A DNA stretch of 56,002 nt. Origin: Runella sp. (GTDB lineage Bacteria > Bacteroidota > Bacteroidia > Cytophagales > Spirosomataceae). Within the stretch, counting starts at the first letter, position 1. Each line of letters starts with the position of its first letter. This document shows, piece by piece, positions 18,904 through 27,584 of this stretch. The notes below the pieces were generated by a model, which saw only the letters and a list, made by a program, of their open reading frames with translations, had not been told where the DNA came from and did no database searches. Position numbers and translations under genes: made by a program. The DNA is taken from the NCBI GenBank assembly GCA_023254175.1, contig JALQYJ010000125.1, positions 1-56,002 on the forward strand. The letters are read 5' to 3'.

Positions 18904-19537
18904 AATACTTCAAATAAGTGACCAATCGTTCAAAATTACTAAGCTCAGTTTCACTGCCAAACTTTGTAAGGTAATTTCGGTAAGTGGTCTCTAATTGGGC
19001 ATAACGCGGATTATCGTTGAGTTTGGCGGCAATCATCCCTTTGTAGCAGCGATGAACCTGATTATAAAGGTGTTTGGAAGGCTTCTGCGCTTGACCGTTT
19101 AAAATCTGGTCAATATCAGCAAGTCTCGTAACAGAATTTAAAAACCCGAAACCTGAAAGATTCATAAATTCCATGATGGAATCACAGGCATCGTTGAGAT
19201 CTTCGTCGTTTTGGATTTTATACCGAAAGTACTTTACGTTGTTGTAGTTGCCCGTCGAAATGATAAGGGTATTGACATCGGCTCGAAAATCTATGAGGTT
19301 GACATTCAAAAATTGCTGGGCAATCTGCTCAATTTGGTCATTGCGACATCCGATGTGCACTTCTACCCAGGCATCACGTTCTTTTTCGTATTCTGACACC
19401 GAAAAAATGACGTTGACAAACCCCGAAGATGTACTTCTCCGAAACTGTTTTTTATCCATCAACAAGTGAAATTCTGCTGATTCAAAAAAATCGTAAAGGG
19501 CATAATACAACTTAGCTTCGGTGGTTTTAATACTCAT
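18890..19537 (-). CDS. Conserved hypothetical protein (215 aa), first gene of the MerR operon
   Basis: I do not recognise this protein. It is predicted to be cytosolic, with no leader or membrane helix. The N-terminal half (about 1-115) is alternating strand/helix with FVNVIFSVSEYEKERDAWVE; the C-terminal half is helical (YNQVHRCYKGMIAAKL, LETTYRNYLTKFGSE). It starts at the ATG at 19537 and its last 14 bases overlap merR. The tight coupling to a MerR gene is the only functional clue. Confidence 0.75.
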   Translation of the reverse strand: MSIKTTEAKLYYALYDFFESAEFHLLMDKKQFRRSTSSGFVNVIFSVSEYEKERDAWVEVHIGCRNDQIEQIAQQFLNVNLIDFRADVNTLIISTGNYNNVKYFRYKIQNDEDLNDACDSIMEFMNLSGFGFLNSVTRLADIDQILNGQAQKPSKHLYNQVHRCYKGMIAAKLNDNPRYAQLETTYRNYLTKFGSETELSNFERLVTYLKYYGNN

Positions 19538-19693
19538 AGATAGAATAGTTTAAACGATAACCATTTCCTCACGGAACAAGTTTACGGTTTTATTAAAACT
19601 ATCCAAACGTGTTTTTGGGGCTAAAAGTACAATGGCTATAGATTATTTAAAGCTAGCCATTGAAAAAAATGGCATTAATTAAGGCCAATGCTG

Positions 19694-19701
19694 TACTTTT
19701 G
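19694..19701 (+). promoter_or_regulatory. -7 element before the TonB-receptor relic and coaX
   Basis: TACTTTTG followed by GC, 14 bases before the relic's ATG. It has the same core (GTACTTTTGC) as the susC promoter. Since the relic ends 11 bases before coaX, this element probably now drives coaX and its outer-membrane neighbour. Confidence 0.5.
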
Positions 19702-19715
19702 CGAAAAAATAGCCC

Positions 19716-19962
19716 ATGACTTTCACTCTAAAATCAATTATTTTTCTTTGTACTTTTTCTCTGGGTTTGATTATCAAAGGATTTACTCAAAATCCACTCA
19801 CCCAAACTCTCCGAGGCTACTCGTACGTGGTCGATTGATATTCAAAACTTAACAAATACTGAAAACGAAGCCTACAGCTACTACGATACCTATCAGCACC
19901 AAATTGTCCAGCAGTTTCAGCTGGGAATGATTCCAGTGATTAATTATCGCGTAGAGTTTTAA
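19716..19962 (+). pseudogene. Collapsed TonB-dependent receptor (only the two ends remain)
   Basis: From the ATG at 19716 a signal peptide and a mature start, TQNPLTQTLRG, are read, typical of receptors that open with a carboxypeptidase-regulatory-like domain; this frame stops at 19836. In the next frame from about 19822 reads RTWSIDIQNLTNTENEAY and, later, GMIPVINYRVEF followed by TAA, which is a typical receptor C-terminus. The two ends meet at about 19815-19822, so roughly 2 kb of plug and barrel are gone and the frame is shifted. It cannot make a transporter. Residual translation would give a peptide of about 40 residues upstream of coaX. Confidence 0.8.
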
Positions 19963-19973
19963 AACGCATCAAT

Positions 19974-20732
19974 ATGGATACTACGAAACTCAATGCGGCC
20001 GTCGATGTCGGGAATACTTTTGCTAAAATTGGATGGTTTGAAGGAGAAACTTTGATACATAAAGCGTCAAAAATTCCTATTGAAACGTTAGAAGAACACC
20101 TTCGGGCTAACCCGCCGTTGTCCGCTATTTTATCATCTACGAGTCAAGATACCACAAACTATGCCGATCTACTCAGAGGAACAGGAACAATTGTATTCCA
20201 GTTGACACCCACGCTGCCATTGCCTATTGAAAAAAACTACGATACTCCCACCACCCTTGGGGCCGACCGAGTAGCGGCGGCAGTTGGCGCCAAAGTACTT
20301 TTTCCCAATGACCATTGTTTGGTCATTGACATGGGGACTTGTGTTACGTATGATTGGGTAAGTGCAGCTGGAGTTTTTGAAGGAGGAATAATTTCTCCTG
20401 GCTTTCGTATGCGATTTCAGGCCATGAACGCGTTTACTAAAAGGTTACCTTTAATAGAAATCAATTTAGCCGATTTTCAGGTACCAAATTTGGTGGGTAA
20501 AAGTACCCACACGGCCATGGAAAGCGGCGCATTTAATGGCCTTTTGGCCGAAATACAAGGGTTTATCGAACGTTATCGTTCCGAACGAGGTGAATGTCAG
20601 GTGCTTTTATGCGGAGGTGATGCTCCTTTATTTGAAAATAGCCTCAAAAATCGCATCTTTGCGGCACCAAATGTAGTCCTAACGGGTTTAAATCGAATTT
20701 TACAATATAATATCAATTTACAAAATGCGTAA
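19974..20732 (+). CDS. coaX: Type III pantothenate kinase CoaX
   Basis: It phosphorylates pantothenate with ATP as the first step of coenzyme A synthesis. The 252-aa protein has the ASKHA-fold motifs of type III kinases: DVGNTFAKIG at about 11-20 for phosphate, TTLGADRVAAA for pantothenate, and DMGTCVTYD. The ATG at 19974 lies 11 bases after the receptor relic. The stop overlaps the next gene's ATG by 8 bases. Later CoA steps (coaBC) are encoded at 30.5-31.8 kb. Confidence 0.95.
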   Translation: MDTTKLNAAVDVGNTFAKIGWFEGETLIHKASKIPIETLEEHLRANPPLSAILSSTSQDTTNYADLLRGTGTIVFQLTPTLPLPIEKNYDTPTTLGADRVAAAVGAKVLFPNDHCLVIDMGTCVTYDWVSAAGVFEGGIISPGFRMRFQAMNAFTKRLPLIEINLADFQVPNLVGKSTHTAMESGAFNGLLAEIQGFIERYRSERGECQVLLCGGDAPLFENSLKNRIFAAPNVVLTGLNRILQYNINLQNA

Positions 20733-21993
20733 GCTTTTCCAGTGGAGTTGGGTAGTAGGGGCTTTATTTATTCAATCAAATGTTATAGCTCAAGGCTTAG
20801 GGAATGCCCCTTATTCAGCAATTGGAGTAGGGGAATTGATGAGCTCAGGTTATGCTCCTACTAATGGGATGGGAGAGGCTGGCGTAAGTAATGCTAATCC
20901 GTTGTATGTCAATTCGCTAAATCCAGCACTTTTGGCTGCCAATCGATACACGATGTTCGATGTGGGGGTTATGGGTCAGTATAAAGGGCTTCGTGATGCA
21001 AAAGAAGCACAGCGTGATTTTGGAGGAAATATTAGTTATCTAGCCCTATCTTTTCCTTTGGCACCAAAATGGTCAGCAGGAATTAGCATTAAACCTTATA
21101 GTTTTATCGATTACCAACAAAATTCGTACGCTCGAATCGGTACTTCAATTTATGAAGCCCAATATGTGTATTCGGGTAAAGGTGGCCTCAACCAAATTAG
21201 CTTTACCAATGGGGTGCAGCTTACAAAATCTCTTAGCGTGGGTATTGATGCCAATTATTTGTTTGGCAACTACAACAAAAGCGTTACTTCGCAAGTACGA
21301 ATCGGTGATAGCCGCGATTATATCGTGAGTTATGACGATCGTTATAACATGAAGGACTTAAACGTGAGAGGTGGAGTAGCTTGGCGTCAAAAACTCAAAA
21401 AAGACCATTTCCTTAATTTTGGAGCAACTTATAAGTTTAGCTCTGCCGTTTCTACCTTCCGAAATACAACTGTTGAGGTTCAAAGTAGCAATAATTCACC
21501 TGTTACTAACCCAGATACCGTAACTCAGACTAATTTGAAAGTAACTTTACCAACTATCTGGCGCGTAGGGGTGAGTTATGAATATCTGTATCGATTGTCG
21601 GTATCAGCAGATTACGAACGCCAATATTGGACCAAATACGTTGGGGTTGGAGGTACCAATGAAAACATGCGTGATGGCCAAAATTATCATTTTGGTATTG
21701 AATATATGCCAAAATATAACTCAACAAAATATTGGGATTTGGTGTTTTATCGTGCTGGATTTACCTATAAACAAACGCCTTTAGTGGTAGGTACAAAACC
21801 CATTGACGACATGAGTGTTTCTTTGGGAGTTTCTTTACCCGTTGGACGAAATTTTGTTAATCTAATCAATCTTTCGGTTGTAGCGGGGCAACGAGGAAGT
21901 ATTTCCTCCCAAACCTTTCGAGAACGTTATGCTCGATTTGTCATCGGGTTCTCTTTGAAAGATGTTTGGTTCCAAAAATTCAAAGTTGACTAA
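20725..21993 (+). CDS. Outer membrane beta-barrel protein, FadL/OmpP1-like
   Basis: The 422-aa protein has a signal peptide ending VIAQ, followed by GLGNAPYSAIGVGE and a region rich in Asn-Pro turns (NANPLYVNSLNPALLAA) typical of FadL/OMPP1-like barrels in Bacteroidota. Alternating strands continue to an end at QKFKVD. A role in uptake of hydrophobic compounds is possible, but the substrate is unknown. Overlap with coaX shows cotranscription, and a strong hairpin follows the stop. Confidence 0.8.
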   Translation: MRKLFQWSWVVGALFIQSNVIAQGLGNAPYSAIGVGELMSSGYAPTNGMGEAGVSNANPLYVNSLNPALLAANRYTMFDVGVMGQYKGLRDAKEAQRDFGGNISYLALSFPLAPKWSAGISIKPYSFIDYQQNSYARIGTSIYEAQYVYSGKGGLNQISFTNGVQLTKSLSVGIDANYLFGNYNKSVTSQVRIGDSRDYIVSYDDRYNMKDLNVRGGVAWRQKLKKDHFLNFGATYKFSSAVSTFRNTTVEVQSSNNSPVTNPDTVTQTNLKVTLPTIWRVGVSYEYLYRLSVSADYERQYWTKYVGVGGTNENMRDGQNYHFGIEYMPKYNSTKYWDLVFYRAGFTYKQTPLVVGTKPIDDMSVSLGVSLPVGRNFVNLINLSVVAGQRGSISSQTFRERYARFVIGFSLKDVWFQKFKVD

Positions 21994-22000
21994 TGCTTCA

Positions 22001-22028
22001 AATGCTCTTTTCGAAGAGCATTTTTTTT
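22001..22028 (+). terminator. Terminator after the coaX/OMP operon
   Basis: Perfect 9-bp stem AATGCTCTT/AAGAGCATT with the stable loop TTCG and a run of eight T. Confidence 0.92.
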
Positions 22029-22225
22029 CGACTTACCCTCTAATTTTTGAATAAAATAAAAAAGAGATGGTAATTATAAAAAATATTTTTTTGAGATAAA
22101 CGCTTTATTATCAGCATATTCGTATGCTTGCATACAAATTTTTGCTAAAAAAAATGAAAAAAAATCTCTTTAAAAAACAATTACTTTTGGAAAGTCTATC
22201 AAAAAAGCCTAATTTTACCGCCAAG

Positions 22226-22822
22226 ATGTTAAGGTGGGTTAATACAACATCTGCAAAGATGCAAATGGGAGATAAACTTTTATCTCCTATTTGTTTTATA
22301 GTACTTCTCACTATTGGAATGGCGTGCCAAGAGAAAAAAAGTGCTACGAAGTTTATCCCCTACAAAGGCCCCCTCGAAGAAGCTGAAAAATTGGAAGTTC
22401 TCTACAGCGAAGAAGGGTTATTAAAAGTTCGAGTAAAGACCGAAAAGCAAATTAAGTCGGGATTGGACGATAAAATTTTTCCTAAGCAAATCTTTGTCGA
22501 TTTCTTTGGCCCCAATGGCCAAGTCATGACAACATTGGTGTCTGACTCAGGAAGGTATGATTCCCGTACAGGAATGTATCGGGTGATTGGCAATGTGAAA
22601 GTGGTAAATACCTTGAAACAAGAACGATTGTTGACCGATGAGCTAACTTGGAACCCTAACACAAAAAAAGTATATACCGAAAAACCTGTGATGGTTGAAA
22701 ATCAGATGTCAGGGGAGCAAATGAAGGGGATTGGCCTGGATGCCAATCAAGATTTTACACAGTACAGTATTCGTCGGCCTACGGGCTTTTTCAATGCTCC
22801 AGCGGGGATGGCGCCGAATTAA
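22226..22822 (+). CDS. lptC: LptC-like lipoprotein (LPS export)
   Basis: It is predicted to pass lipopolysaccharide from the LptBFG transporter to LptA in the periplasm. After a lipobox (TIGMAC) the mature part is a single LptC domain with alternating strands (VLYSEEGLLKVRVKTEKQI, YDSRTGMYRVIGNVKVVN, LLTDELTWNPNTKKVYTEKPV). The frame is open to 22124. Candidate starts are 22154, 22226 and 22259; 22259 gives the neatest 23-residue leader, and 22226 is given here as a compromise. An inverted repeat sits in the leader codons. No lptA or lptB adjoins it; the OstA-like gene at 34-35.8 kb is a possible partner. Confidence 0.8.
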   Translation: MLRWVNTTSAKMQMGDKLLSPICFIVLLTIGMACQEKKSATKFIPYKGPLEEAEKLEVLYSEEGLLKVRVKTEKQIKSGLDDKIFPKQIFVDFFGPNGQVMTTLVSDSGRYDSRTGMYRVIGNVKVVNTLKQERLLTDELTWNPNTKKVYTEKPVMVENQMSGEQMKGIGLDANQDFTQYSIRRPTGFFNAPAGMAPN

Positions 22823-22847
22823 CTCTTTATAATAAATTTATTAAAGT

Positions 22848-22882
22848 AAAGCGAGGAAAAAAGATACCTTCCTCGCTTTTTC
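22848..22882 (+). terminator. Terminator after lptC
   Basis: An 11-bp stem AAAGCGAGGAA/TTCCTCGCTTT with a 10-base loop and a short T run, 26 bases after the stop. Confidence 0.85.
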
Positions 22883-22910
22883 TGTTTAGGTCTATCCCCC
22901 CGTTTCCCTG

Positions 22911-24617
22911 ATGAAAAGACGCATTTTTATTCAAAACGGAGCTGCGGCTCTTTCTACTTTGCCGTTTATTTCGCTTGAACCTTTTGCTGTTCAGGTTTCG
23001 AATAAACCTGCTTGGCTGGTCGAGTGGATTAAGAACTATGATGGCTCGATTGACAATTATCGTGCTTTGAAAGTAAGAGATTTAAGTAACCCTTTCGTGG
23101 GAGGGTACATGGACGAGGCCGATATTCCAAATCCCCATACAACGAGCGGTTTTATCATTACGGCCTGTATGCTAATGTCTTGTCCTGAATCCTCGCATTT
23201 TCAGTCAGCAGAATTGCTTAAAGAGGTAGAGGCAGCGGCAGCTTGTATGTTGAAAATGCAACATTCGGATGGGACGATTGATTTACTTTCAACCAATTTT
23301 CACTCAACCCCCGATACAGCGTTTGTTCTTGAAAACATAGTGCCTGCTTATCGGTATCTGAAATCTTCTTCATTGAAAAGCAGAGAAAAATCGCTTGAAT
23401 TGATCACAAAGTTCCTGAAAAATGCGGGAGAAGCGCTTATCGTTGGAGGCATTCATACGCCAAATCATCGTTGGGTAGTTTCCGCAGCGTTGACAAAGCT
23501 CAATGAAATTTTTCCCGATGCTCGTTATGTGCAACGAATCGAGCAATGGTTGGCCGAACACATCGATATTGACCCCGACGGACAGTACAACGAAAAAAGC
23601 ACAAATACTTATTCTCCCATCGTGAATCGGTCGTTGATTATCATGGCAAAAGGACTTCGTAAGCCCGAGTTGTTGGAGCCTGTTCGCCGCAATTTAGTGA
23701 TGACGATCTACTTTATTCACTCAAACGGTGAAGTAGTAACAGAAGCCTCAAATCGGCAAGATAAAGGTATTATCGCCAACATGTCGCGTTACTATTATTG
23801 TTATCGCTACATGGCTTTGCACGATAAAGACGGATTAATGGCAGCGATGTGCCGCCAAATTGAACAAACCAGCACGAAAGGCCAGTTGGCGGGTTATTTA
23901 GATTATTTTCTTGAAGATCCAAGCCTGTGGGACGAACTTCCTGCCAACAAACCACTTCCCACCAGTTATGCTAAAGCCTTTCCCTATTCGGGGGTAGTGC
24001 GGATTCGTCGGGAGAATTGGGATGCAACCATTTTGGCAAAAAATGCCGCTTGGTTGACCTTCCACAAAGGGAATTCGGTGCTTCAGGCGATGCGGGTGGC
24101 CGCTTCTTTCTTTGGGAAAGGCCAATTTCAAACCGAAAAAATTGAACAAGAAGGTAATACTTGGGTGTTAAAACAAACGCTTGATGGGCCTTATTTTCAG
24201 CCATTTACGGCTGATAAAATCGCACCCGACGGAGATTGGGACAAAATGCCTCGAAACGATAGACCCCAAAGCGAGGTACAAAAGCTGACATCAACAGTAC
24301 GTATTAAAGAAGTGGTGGGTGGCCTTGAAGTACAGGTTGAACTCACTGGAACGGAGGGTGTGCCTGTGTCGTTGGAATTAATTTTCAGGGCTGGAGGAGA
24401 GTTGTCGGGGGTAGTACCGTATGCGAAACGGGCAAATGCGTATTTGTTAGCGGGAGAGGAAGGTACATACACTCTAAATGGAGATAGCATTCGTTTTGGA
24501 AAAGGCCGCGCTGAGCACAAAGGCGTGGTGCTTCGTGGTGCTTTACCCCCTATCGAAGCCCCAACGGTTTATCTGACGGGTTTTACCCCGTTTACCCATA
24601 CCCTTAGGTTAGGATAA
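22911..24617 (+). CDS. Exported protein with alpha/alpha-toroid and beta-sandwich, lyase- or hydrolase-like
   Basis: The 568-aa protein opens with MKRRIFIQNGAAAL, a twin-arginine-like leader. The first half (about 35-330) is a chain of helices typical of an alpha/alpha toroid, with HTPNHRWVVSAALTKL, EKSTNTYSP and a run of aromatic residues (SRYYYCYRYM). The second half is beta-rich (about 345-568), giving the layout of heparinase II/III-like or other polysaccharide lyases. The catalytic residues cannot be assigned with confidence. It is followed after 38 bases by a Gfo/Idh/MocA oxidoreductase with a similar leader, so a shared sugar-acid or uronic-acid pathway is plausible but inferred. Confidence 0.65.
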   Translation: MKRRIFIQNGAAALSTLPFISLEPFAVQVSNKPAWLVEWIKNYDGSIDNYRALKVRDLSNPFVGGYMDEADIPNPHTTSGFIITACMLMSCPESSHFQSAELLKEVEAAAACMLKMQHSDGTIDLLSTNFHSTPDTAFVLENIVPAYRYLKSSSLKSREKSLELITKFLKNAGEALIVGGIHTPNHRWVVSAALTKLNEIFPDARYVQRIEQWLAEHIDIDPDGQYNEKSTNTYSPIVNRSLIIMAKGLRKPELLEPVRRNLVMTIYFIHSNGEVVTEASNRQDKGIIANMSRYYYCYRYMALHDKDGLMAAMCRQIEQTSTKGQLAGYLDYFLEDPSLWDELPANKPLPTSYAKAFPYSGVVRIRRENWDATILAKNAAWLTFHKGNSVLQAMRVAASFFGKGQFQTEKIEQEGNTWVLKQTLDGPYFQPFTADKIAPDGDWDKMPRNDRPQSEVQKLTSTVRIKEVVGGLEVQVELTGTEGVPVSLELIFRAGGELSGVVPYAKRANAYLLAGEEGTYTLNGDSIRFGKGRAEHKGVVLRGALPPIEAPTVYLTGFTPFTHTLRLG

Positions 24618-24655
24618 TTGAAGCAATTTTCTATCATACTAAACGCTTATACCGA

Positions 24656-25975
24656 ATGAAAAAAGAATCAACCGTTTCGAGGAGGGAGTTTGTTGGAAAA
24701 GCTGCCTCGGCTTTGGCAGGATTTACGATTGTACCTCGTTTTGTATTGGGCGGGACGCGTCCTGATGGCACTAAATACATTGCGCCAAGTGATGTTATTT
24801 CGTTGGGTTTTATTGGAACAGGTAAGCAAGGGCGTGGCCTTACAACCTCGTTTTTAAGTACCAATGAAGTGCGGATTGTGGCTTTAAGCGAAGTTTACAA
24901 AGCCAAAGCTCAACTAACGCTTGACCGAATTAAGGCACACTATGAAAAAAATACTCAGTTAGGTACTTATTCAGAGATTCCTGTCTATGTCGATTTTCGA
25001 GAGTTATTAGCTCGTAAAGATGTGGATGCTGTGGTGATTGCCACACCTGACCACTGGCATGCTGCCATGTCGGTAAAAGCCGCTGAGGCAGGGAAAGATA
25101 TTTATTGCGAAAAACCCCTCGCTTTGACCATTCGGGAAGGGCGCGCTATGGTAAATGCGGCACGGAAATACAACCGAGTGTTTCAAACGGGGAGTATGCA
25201 ACGTTCATGGCCAGAGTTCAGACAAACTGCTGAGCTAGTTCGTAATGGTTACATTGGTGAAATCAAAAGCATTAAAGTAAACGTAGGGCCACCACCTAAA
25301 CCGTATGATTTATCCGCTGAGGCCATTCCCGAAGGACTTGATTGGGACAAATGGCTAGGGCCAAACAGCTCCGTAGCATTTAATTCAGAATTAGCTCCTC
25401 CAATTACTAAAGATGTGTTTCCCAACTGGCGGAACTACAAAGAATTTGGTGGTGGAATGGTTACCGATTGGGGCGCTCACATGTTTGATATTGTGCAATG
25501 GGCACTGGATATGGATAATAGTGGTCCGGTAGAAATTATTGCTCCTGATGGAAAAGAACACCCGTTTCTGACTTATCGTTATGAGAACGGCATCACAATG
25601 ACCCATGAAAAGTGGGATTGGAGCAATGCCATTCATTTTGTGGGTACGGAAGGTGAAATAAAAGTGCAACGACGAAAGTTGGAAACAACGCCTACTTCGC
25701 TCAAGGATAAGTACATTGGTGAAACCGAAAAGCATGTCTACAAGAGCGAAAATCACTACAAAGATTTCTTGGATGCCATGCGCAAACGTAGCAGGCCAAT
25801 ATGTGACGTTGAAATTGGTCATCGCACTTCTTCGGTTTGTAACTTGGGCAACATCGCTTACGAATTGAAACGCACTTTGCAGTGGAATCCTAAAAAAGAA
25901 CAATTTAAAAACGACAAAGAAGCCAACGAACTCTTGGGACGTTCGATGCGCCCTGAGTGGGGAATAAAGATTTAA
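24656..25975 (+). CDS. Gfo/Idh/MocA-family oxidoreductase with Tat-type leader
   Basis: This is an NAD(P)-dependent sugar or inositol oxidoreductase-like protein (439 aa). The leader contains SRREFVGKAAS, a twin-arginine motif. The Rossmann fold shows GFIGTGKQGRG (about 51-61), and the diagnostic EKPLAL lies near 155. The C-terminal substrate domain has GGGMVTDWGAHMFDIVQWAL, with the His region typical of this family in Bacteroidota, and SVCNLGNIAYEL near the end. A periplasmic, tightly cofactor-bound enzyme acting on a glycoside is likely. The substrate is unknown. Confidence 0.9.
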   Translation: MKKESTVSRREFVGKAASALAGFTIVPRFVLGGTRPDGTKYIAPSDVISLGFIGTGKQGRGLTTSFLSTNEVRIVALSEVYKAKAQLTLDRIKAHYEKNTQLGTYSEIPVYVDFRELLARKDVDAVVIATPDHWHAAMSVKAAEAGKDIYCEKPLALTIREGRAMVNAARKYNRVFQTGSMQRSWPEFRQTAELVRNGYIGEIKSIKVNVGPPPKPYDLSAEAIPEGLDWDKWLGPNSSVAFNSELAPPITKDVFPNWRNYKEFGGGMVTDWGAHMFDIVQWALDMDNSGPVEIIAPDGKEHPFLTYRYENGITMTHEKWDWSNAIHFVGTEGEIKVQRRKLETTPTSLKDKYIGETEKHVYKSENHYKDFLDAMRKRSRPICDVEIGHRTSSVCNLGNIAYELKRTLQWNPKKEQFKNDKEANELLGRSMRPEWGIKI

Positions 25976-25983
25976 CTAACAAC

Positions 25984-26011
25984 AAAAACGGCGGGTTAAC
26001 CCGCCGTTTTT
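25984..26011. terminator. Bidirectional terminator between convergent genes
   Basis: AAAAACGGCGGG-TTAA-CCCGCCGTTTTT is a perfect 12-bp stem with A and T runs on both sides. It serves the oxidoreductase on the plus strand and the cytochrome c on the minus strand. Confidence 0.95.
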
Positions 26012-26012
26012 A

Positions 26013-26426
26013 CTATTTTGAAGGACATTTTTCTAAAGCAGTTTGGACGGTTTTTACGGTCGTAATTTCCGTTTCTTTCCCCCAAGTAGCATAGACATAG
26101 GTCATAATTTCGGCAATTTCTAACTCTTTCAAGTCAGGATTCGCAGGCATGGCTCGGTTATAGATTTTGCCATTGACGGTCATGGGTTGATGAACCCCAT
26201 TTTTAATCCAACATATCACCTGAGCTTTGTCTTTTAGGTAGTCAGTTGAAAGGGCAGGGTAGAGGTTTTCTAAACCTTTACCGTCGCGTTGGTGGCAATT
26301 GGCACAATGCGTTTGAAACAACGTAAAGCCTTCGGCTACGTATTGTTCGTGCTTAATGGCGCTTTCACCCTGACAAGAAAGGAACAAAACCACAAGAAAT
26401 GCTCCCAATAGAAATGTTATTTTCAT
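26013..26426 (-). CDS. Class I cytochrome c lipoprotein
   Basis: A small periplasmic electron carrier of 137 aa. Residues 1-18 form a lipoprotein leader (LFLSC). The heme motif is CANCH, with a likely distal Met ligand in YNRAMPANPDL and the last helix IAEIMTYVYATWG. It starts 6 bases after the SCO gene, so they are cotranscribed. The pair suggests a role around a copper oxidase, although no oxidase gene is in the window. Confidence 0.92.
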   Translation of the reverse strand: MKITFLLGAFLVVLFLSCQGESAIKHEQYVAEGFTLFQTHCANCHQRDGKGLENLYPALSTDYLKDKAQVICWIKNGVHQPMTVNGKIYNRAMPANPDLKELEIAEIMTYVYATWGKETEITTVKTVQTALEKCPSK

Positions 26427-26432
26427 GTATTT

Positions 26433-27077
26433 CTATTGTTTTTCGTTCTTGTATTCTTCTCGAAGCCTTTCAATATCAGCGATTAAGCGTTGAGTTCCTG
26501 CTTCGTCGGTGCCGTTGTACATTCCCCTGACGCGTTTTTGTTTATCGACCAACACAAACGCCCCACTATGGATGTACCCTCCAGGAGCGGTTGAATCGGC
26601 TCCTGCAACAACCAAGTATTGTTTTTCCCCAATTTCGTAAATTTTTTCCCGTTGCCCCGTTACAAACATCCACTGAGTACTAGTCACCCCTAAATCCTTG
26701 GCGTATTTTTTCAAAACGCTAGGTGTATCGTGGTCAGGGTCGATAGTGTGCGACAAAATAGCAACCTCGTTTTCTCCTTTAAACTTTTCGTACACTTTTT
26801 TCATTTGTTTTTTCATCACAGGGCAAATCGTAGGGCAGGTCGTAAAGAAAAAATCAGCGACGTAGATTTTGTCGTTGAAATTTTGTGCGGTTACAGTGTC
26901 TCCGTTCTGATTCACAAACTTAAAATCAGGGATGGTATGGTAAACGGTATCAACGACTTCTTTGCCATCCACTATTTTTTTGATGGTTTCTCGTTCTCCC
27001 AAAATAGGTAAACGCTCGGCATTCCCTCCGCAGTTCCAGAGGGCAAAAGCTATTAAGAGTACAATTAATTTATTCAT
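26433..27077 (-). CDS. SCO1/SenC-type copper chaperone lipoprotein
   Basis: SCO proteins deliver copper to the CuA site of cytochrome oxidase or reduce its cysteines. The product has a thioredoxin fold with the copper motif CPTIC (in FFFTTCPTICPVMK) and the distal His in GYIHSGAFVL. The chosen start at 27077 gives a leader reaching the lipid-type Cys16 (ALWNC); the frame is open ten residues further to 27107, almost touching the previous gene. The protein has 214 aa from this start. Confidence 0.9.
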   Translation of the reverse strand: MNKLIVLLIAFALWNCGGNAERLPILGERETIKKIVDGKEVVDTVYHTIPDFKFVNQNGDTVTAQNFNDKIYVADFFFTTCPTICPVMKKQMKKVYEKFKGENEVAILSHTIDPDHDTPSVLKKYAKDLGVTSTQWMFVTGQREKIYEIGEKQYLVVAGADSTAPGGYIHSGAFVLVDKQKRVRGMYNGTDEAGTQRLIADIERLREEYKNEKQ

Positions 27078-27109
27078 TCTAATAAAGTGGATAAATTTTG
27101 AAGACAAAC

Positions 27110-27541
27110 TTATTTTCCTAAGAATGTCTTGGCTTTATCCATACCCTCTCGCATTTTTTCACGTACGGCACTTATACGAGTTTTTTCGGCATCCATAGCT
27201 TTTAATGCTTCGTCACTGTTTAGTGCTTTGAGTGAATCGCCACGGTAATCGTGCATCCAATCCATCATTGCTTTGTCAGCGTCTTGGAGGGTGGAGCTAA
27301 TGGCTAACGCTTCGTCTTTACGTTTTTGGAGACTATCATTTGAGCTGATTTTCAACAAGCTATCCAATTTTGTTATTTCAGCGGATAACCCACTTTTGTA
27401 TTCCATAAGCTGGGTCATTTGAGGCATGATTTCGTCATGAATGACAAAGACTTCTTTTTCGGCGTTTTCAACGGCAGATTTGTCTTGTCCACATGAGCTT
27501 AAAAGAGCTAGGCAACACACGGCAACAATGATATTTTTCAT
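27110..27541 (-). CDS. Small lipoprotein of unknown function with coiled-coil character
   Basis: The frame is open up to 27685 but overlaps recN there; the ATG at 27541 gives a clean lipoprotein leader with Cys17 (ALLSSCGQ) and a 143-aa product. The mature part is almost entirely helical and charged (IHDEIMPQMTQLMEYKSGL, MDWMHDYRGDSLKAL). The WMHDY segment is a recognisable feature of small Bacteroidota lipoproteins of unknown role. It is followed at once by the SCO gene, so a link to respiration or copper is possible but unproven. Confidence 0.75.
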   Translation of the reverse strand: MKNIIVAVCCLALLSSCGQDKSAVENAEKEVFVIHDEIMPQMTQLMEYKSGLSAEITKLDSLLKISSNDSLQKRKDEALAISSTLQDADKAMMDWMHDYRGDSLKALNSDEALKAMDAEKTRISAVREKMREGMDKAKTFLGK

Positions 27542-27584
27542 TTTGTAATTGGTTTTATTGATTAATTGGATTGCCAATGGCCTG

